37,819 bases of DNA, taken from contig NZ_BBQH01000056.1 in assembly GCF_018397995.1 (NCBI RefSeq), positions 1-37,819 on the forward strand, read 5' to 3'. This DNA comes from Rhizomonospora bruguierae (GTDB lineage: Bacteria; Actinomycetota; Actinomycetes; Mycobacteriales; Micromonosporaceae). Positions 35,731-37,819 of this stretch are shown in pieces (positions within the stretch are counted from its first letter, which is position 1; the number at the start of each line of letters is the position of its first letter). A program made the position numbers and the translations under genes. The notes beneath the pieces were generated by a model that saw nothing but the letters and a program-made list of their open reading frames with translations, was not told the DNA's origin and made no database searches.

Positions 35731-36264
35731 ATGAGTGCGCTTGCGGAGAAGTTCGACGGGATGCAGTTGTGCCGGCGCCGCCTCCTCAACGCCCTGCACG
35801 AGAACGGGCGAGGACTGGAAACCATGGCGCTGCTCGACCACTCACGCGCCGAGGTCGACGACGTCGTGGAGTTGGCGCGACAGGGACTGGTCCGCGTCAT
35901 CGACCGGGCCACCCGGCAGTGGGTCGACTGGATGGTCCTCGACCGCAGCCGAGAGCGGGCCGCCGACGAACAGTTCGGGGTGCTGCTCGCCCCGGCCGGC
36001 GTGGCGTGGCTGGCAGCCGATTTCGCGACCCGGGCGATCCGCATGGCCCACGGACACCGGATCGGGCAGCTCGCCAGCAGCCTGGGCGTCGACCCGGAGC
36101 CGGTGGTGGAACTGGTCAAGGGGGGCTACCTGATGGCGGTCGACGCCGACGGGAACGAGGTACCCGAACACGCAGTGGTGCTGCGCCGCGCGCATGCGGA
36201 CGCGGACACGTGGCGGCTGAGGACGACCGAGAAAGGCCGCTGGGCGATCGGCTGGTCGGGGTGA
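35731..36264 (+). CDS. Hypothetical protein with two winged-helix-like modules
   Basis: The 177-residue protein contains two similar modules: DHSRAEVDDVVELARQGLVRVID (about residues 36-58) and GVDPEPVVELVKGGYLMAVD (about 114-133). Each reads as a helix-turn-helix followed by a strand. A basic C-terminal part (HADADTWRLRTTEKGRW) ends the chain. A DNA-binding role is inferred. The gene begins 12 bases after the previous stop. Confidence 0.7.
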   Translation: MSALAEKFDGMQLCRRRLLNALHENGRGLETMALLDHSRAEVDDVVELARQGLVRVIDRATRQWVDWMVLDRSRERAADEQFGVLLAPAGVAWLAADFATRAIRMAHGHRIGQLASSLGVDPEPVVELVKGGYLMAVDADGNEVPEHAVVLRRAHADADTWRLRTTEKGRWAIGWSG

Positions 36265-36270
36265 TGGGTC

Positions 36271-36729
36271 ATGGGTAAGGGGCTGAACAAGGCCGTGGAT
36301 GCGGCGTGGCGGGCGTTCGGCACTCGCTACTGGAAGGTCATCATCACCCTGTCGATGCTGCGCAAGTCCGCCCCCGTCCTGGCGGCGCTGACGGCGGCGG
36401 GGATCATCGTGGGCGGGTCGGTGTGGGCGTGGCGTCGCGCCATCGCAGACAGCGAGGCGGTGCCGGCGCCGACCAGCACCGCCGCAGCCCCGGCAGTCGC
36501 CGCCGCCACACCCACCCCGGACGCCGGACGCGACCTGGTGCCGGGGGCGTGGTGGATGTGGGTGGGCGGGTGCTTCGCCCTCGTCGCCTGCGTGCTCGCG
36601 GTGGCGCGGCTGACCAACCCGATGTGGCTGCCGCCGTGGCAGCGACCCGGTGGAGCGCGGGCGATGGTCGTCGGCGGTCTTGCGGCCGCCGCTTTTGTGG
36701 TCGGGGCGTGGCTGGTCGGTGCTCGGTGA
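36271..36729 (+). CDS. Membrane protein of the transfer operon
   Basis: The 152-residue protein has three transmembrane helices (about 36-53, 93-112 and 128-148) separated by an Ala/Thr/Pro-rich loop. It begins six bases after the previous stop and ends in a GTGA overlap with the GIY-YIG gene, so the two are translationally coupled. Spd-like role by context. Confidence 0.72.
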   Translation: MGKGLNKAVDAAWRAFGTRYWKVIITLSMLRKSAPVLAALTAAGIIVGGSVWAWRRAIADSEAVPAPTSTAAAPAVAAATPTPDAGRDLVPGAWWMWVGGCFALVACVLAVARLTNPMWLPPWQRPGGARAMVVGGLAAAAFVVGAWLVGAR

Positions 36730-37541
36730 CTATCCCCGCCGACACGGCCACCGAGCCCGCTACGGACCCGCGCGACGGTCACTGCTACCGGTTTATCGTC
36801 AAGGACCCCTGGGTCGGCTACGCCAGCACCTGCGTCGGCTACATCGGCGAGTCGATCCGCATCCCGTTCGTGCGCATGATGGAACACGTCCTTGACCAGT
36901 GGTGGGCGGACACCATCGTCGCGTGGGAGGTCATCGACACCTACCCCAGCAAGGGCTCGGCGATGGCCGCCGAGGAAGCCCTGGTGCGCGCGGAGATGCC
37001 CCTCTACAACTGGGAATACAACGGCGGGAACCCGCGCCGGATCGCGCCGTCGGAGCAGAAGCGGCAGGCGATCAAGCGGGGGTACGTGCGGAAGGCGCAG
37101 CCGATGCGCCCGCACAAGCCTCGCCGCTCCGCGGTGGAGTCCGCCGGCTCGCCGCCTCGCGCTGCCACCTCGCCCCGAGCCCGTCAGCCCCGGGTGCGGC
37201 TGATCACTGAGCGGGCGTGGTTCTGGTGGGCCGCGCTGTGGTTCGCGCTCGCGGTCACGGTCGGCAGCTGGCTGCACGCCCGTAACCTCCCGCTGGGTGA
37301 CAGCGCATGGGCGGGCATGGGCGTGGCCTTCCGGGCCCTGGCCGAGCTGGAGGCCGCCGTGCGCAAGGCCCGCGAGCGGATCGCCGTGCACCTGGTGTTG
37401 GACAGCGGGTGGAAGTACGCCGACCTCGGCCGGGCACTCGGCGTCACCAGGCAGGCCGCCAGCAAGACCTACGGCCCCGCCGTTGAGGAGCAGATGCGCC
37501 GCAACCTCCGGCGGCACCTGGCCCCCGAGGCCACCCAGTGA
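36726..37541 (+). CDS. GIY-YIG-type nuclease domain, transmembrane helix and HTH fusion
   Basis: The 271-residue protein has a GIY-YIG-like fold at residues 20-96: strand YRFIV, GYIGES (38-43), Arg50 and His54 (FVRMMEH), AAEEALVRAE with Glu83/84 and Glu90, and Asn95 (LYNWE). These match the order of conserved GIY-YIG catalytic positions. A basic linker leads to a transmembrane helix (164-184). A coiled segment and HTH (230-250, YADLGRALGVTRQAASKTYG) follow. The combination is unusual. A role in nicking or processing DNA at the membrane during transfer is inference. Confidence 0.7.
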   Translation: MTIPADTATEPATDPRDGHCYRFIVKDPWVGYASTCVGYIGESIRIPFVRMMEHVLDQWWADTIVAWEVIDTYPSKGSAMAAEEALVRAEMPLYNWEYNGGNPRRIAPSEQKRQAIKRGYVRKAQPMRPHKPRRSAVESAGSPPRAATSPRARQPRVRLITERAWFWWAALWFALAVTVGSWLHARNLPLGDSAWAGMGVAFRALAELEAAVRKARERIAVHLVLDSGWKYADLGRALGVTRQAASKTYGPAVEEQMRRNLRRHLAPEATQ

Positions 37542-37819
37542 CCGACCGCGCCGACGCGGCCCGCGCCCAGCTCGCCGACGAGCTGGGCGCCGTCGCCACC
37601 GCCCTGTCGGCCATCCTCGGCACCGACATCCACGCCATCCTCACCCAGCGGATCGCCGAGCGGGCCGGGTGGCTGGTGGCCGAGCTGGAGTCCGGCGCCC
37701 TGCCCGACGAGATCGCCACCGACCTCCTCGCGGTGCTGTGGCCGCACAGCGACCCGGACCTGGAGTGGTGGCGCACCCCCCTCGGCCTGCTGGTCGCCCC
37801 GACGTGGATGGCCAGGCTG
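37538..37819 (+). CDS. Hypothetical element protein (3' partial)
   Basis: GTG 37538 overlaps the preceding stop in GTGA, and 94 codons stay open to the window edge. The visible part (VTDRADAARAQLADELGAVATAL, ILTQRIAERAGWLVAELESG) is helical and acidic, with no recognised family. The operon therefore continues beyond the window. Confidence 0.65.
   Translation, partial: MTDRADAARAQLADELGAVATALSAILGTDIHAILTQRIAERAGWLVAELESGALPDEIATDLLAVLWPHSDPDLEWWRTPLGLLVAPTWMARL

Overview
The window is about 70% G+C, uses many GTG starts, and carries typical actinomycete families: a bacterial XPB helicase with its Helicase_C_3/WYL partner, a Ku with a split LigD system, DHA2 drug exporters and a pSAM2-like transfer module. 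I infer a member of the Actinomycetota, most likely Micromonosporaceae or a close relative; the species cannot be read from the sequence.

1-18,300 is chromosomal and largely intact. A truncated helicase-associated protein enters from the left and is followed convergently by an L,D-transpeptidase lipoprotein, then the XPB helicase, a small membrane protein, a TetR-regulated exporter, a non-homologous end-joining cluster (ligase and polymerase in one overlapping operon, Ku divergent), an acyl-CoA synthetase divergent from a Nudix hydrolase, a second DHA2 exporter, and a sugar group made of an HldE-like kinase/nucleotidyltransferase, a GT2 and a GT9 glycosyltransferase.

18,290-23,820 is a decayed zone. 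It holds an antitoxin whose toxin partner is broken, a GNAT acetyltransferase, an unassigned relic, a redox cluster (AhpD-like protein, broken zinc alcohol dehydrogenase, cupin, divergent MmyB-type regulator and aldo/keto reductase), a 17-bp perfect inverted repeat, and a frameshifted tyrosine integrase whose expected catalytic Tyr reads His.

From 23,824 to the right edge lies the left part of an integrated element, probably an actinomycete integrative and conjugative element (AICE). Its left end is the 3' part of a tRNA-Thr(CGT), from anticodon loop to discriminator base, on the minus strand. The tRNA's own terminator still stands outside it. The tRNA's orientation predicts that the complete tRNA, and probably integrase and replication genes, lie beyond the right edge. 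The element contains a GntR regulator, a DUF4190-like membrane protein, an HTH repressor candidate facing a strong promoter overlapped by GTAGTGGG octamers, a chain of overlapping unknown genes, an HTH-Nudix-like fusion, an excisionase-like HTH protein, and a transfer operon. That operon contains Spd-like membrane proteins, an FtsK/TraB-type DNA translocase followed by helically phased GACA repeats (a candidate clt transfer site), and an unusual GIY-YIG/transmembrane/HTH fusion. The transfer genes are tightly coupled by ATGA and GTGA overlaps. No CRISPR array, intact insertion sequence, rRNA or complete tRNA was seen.
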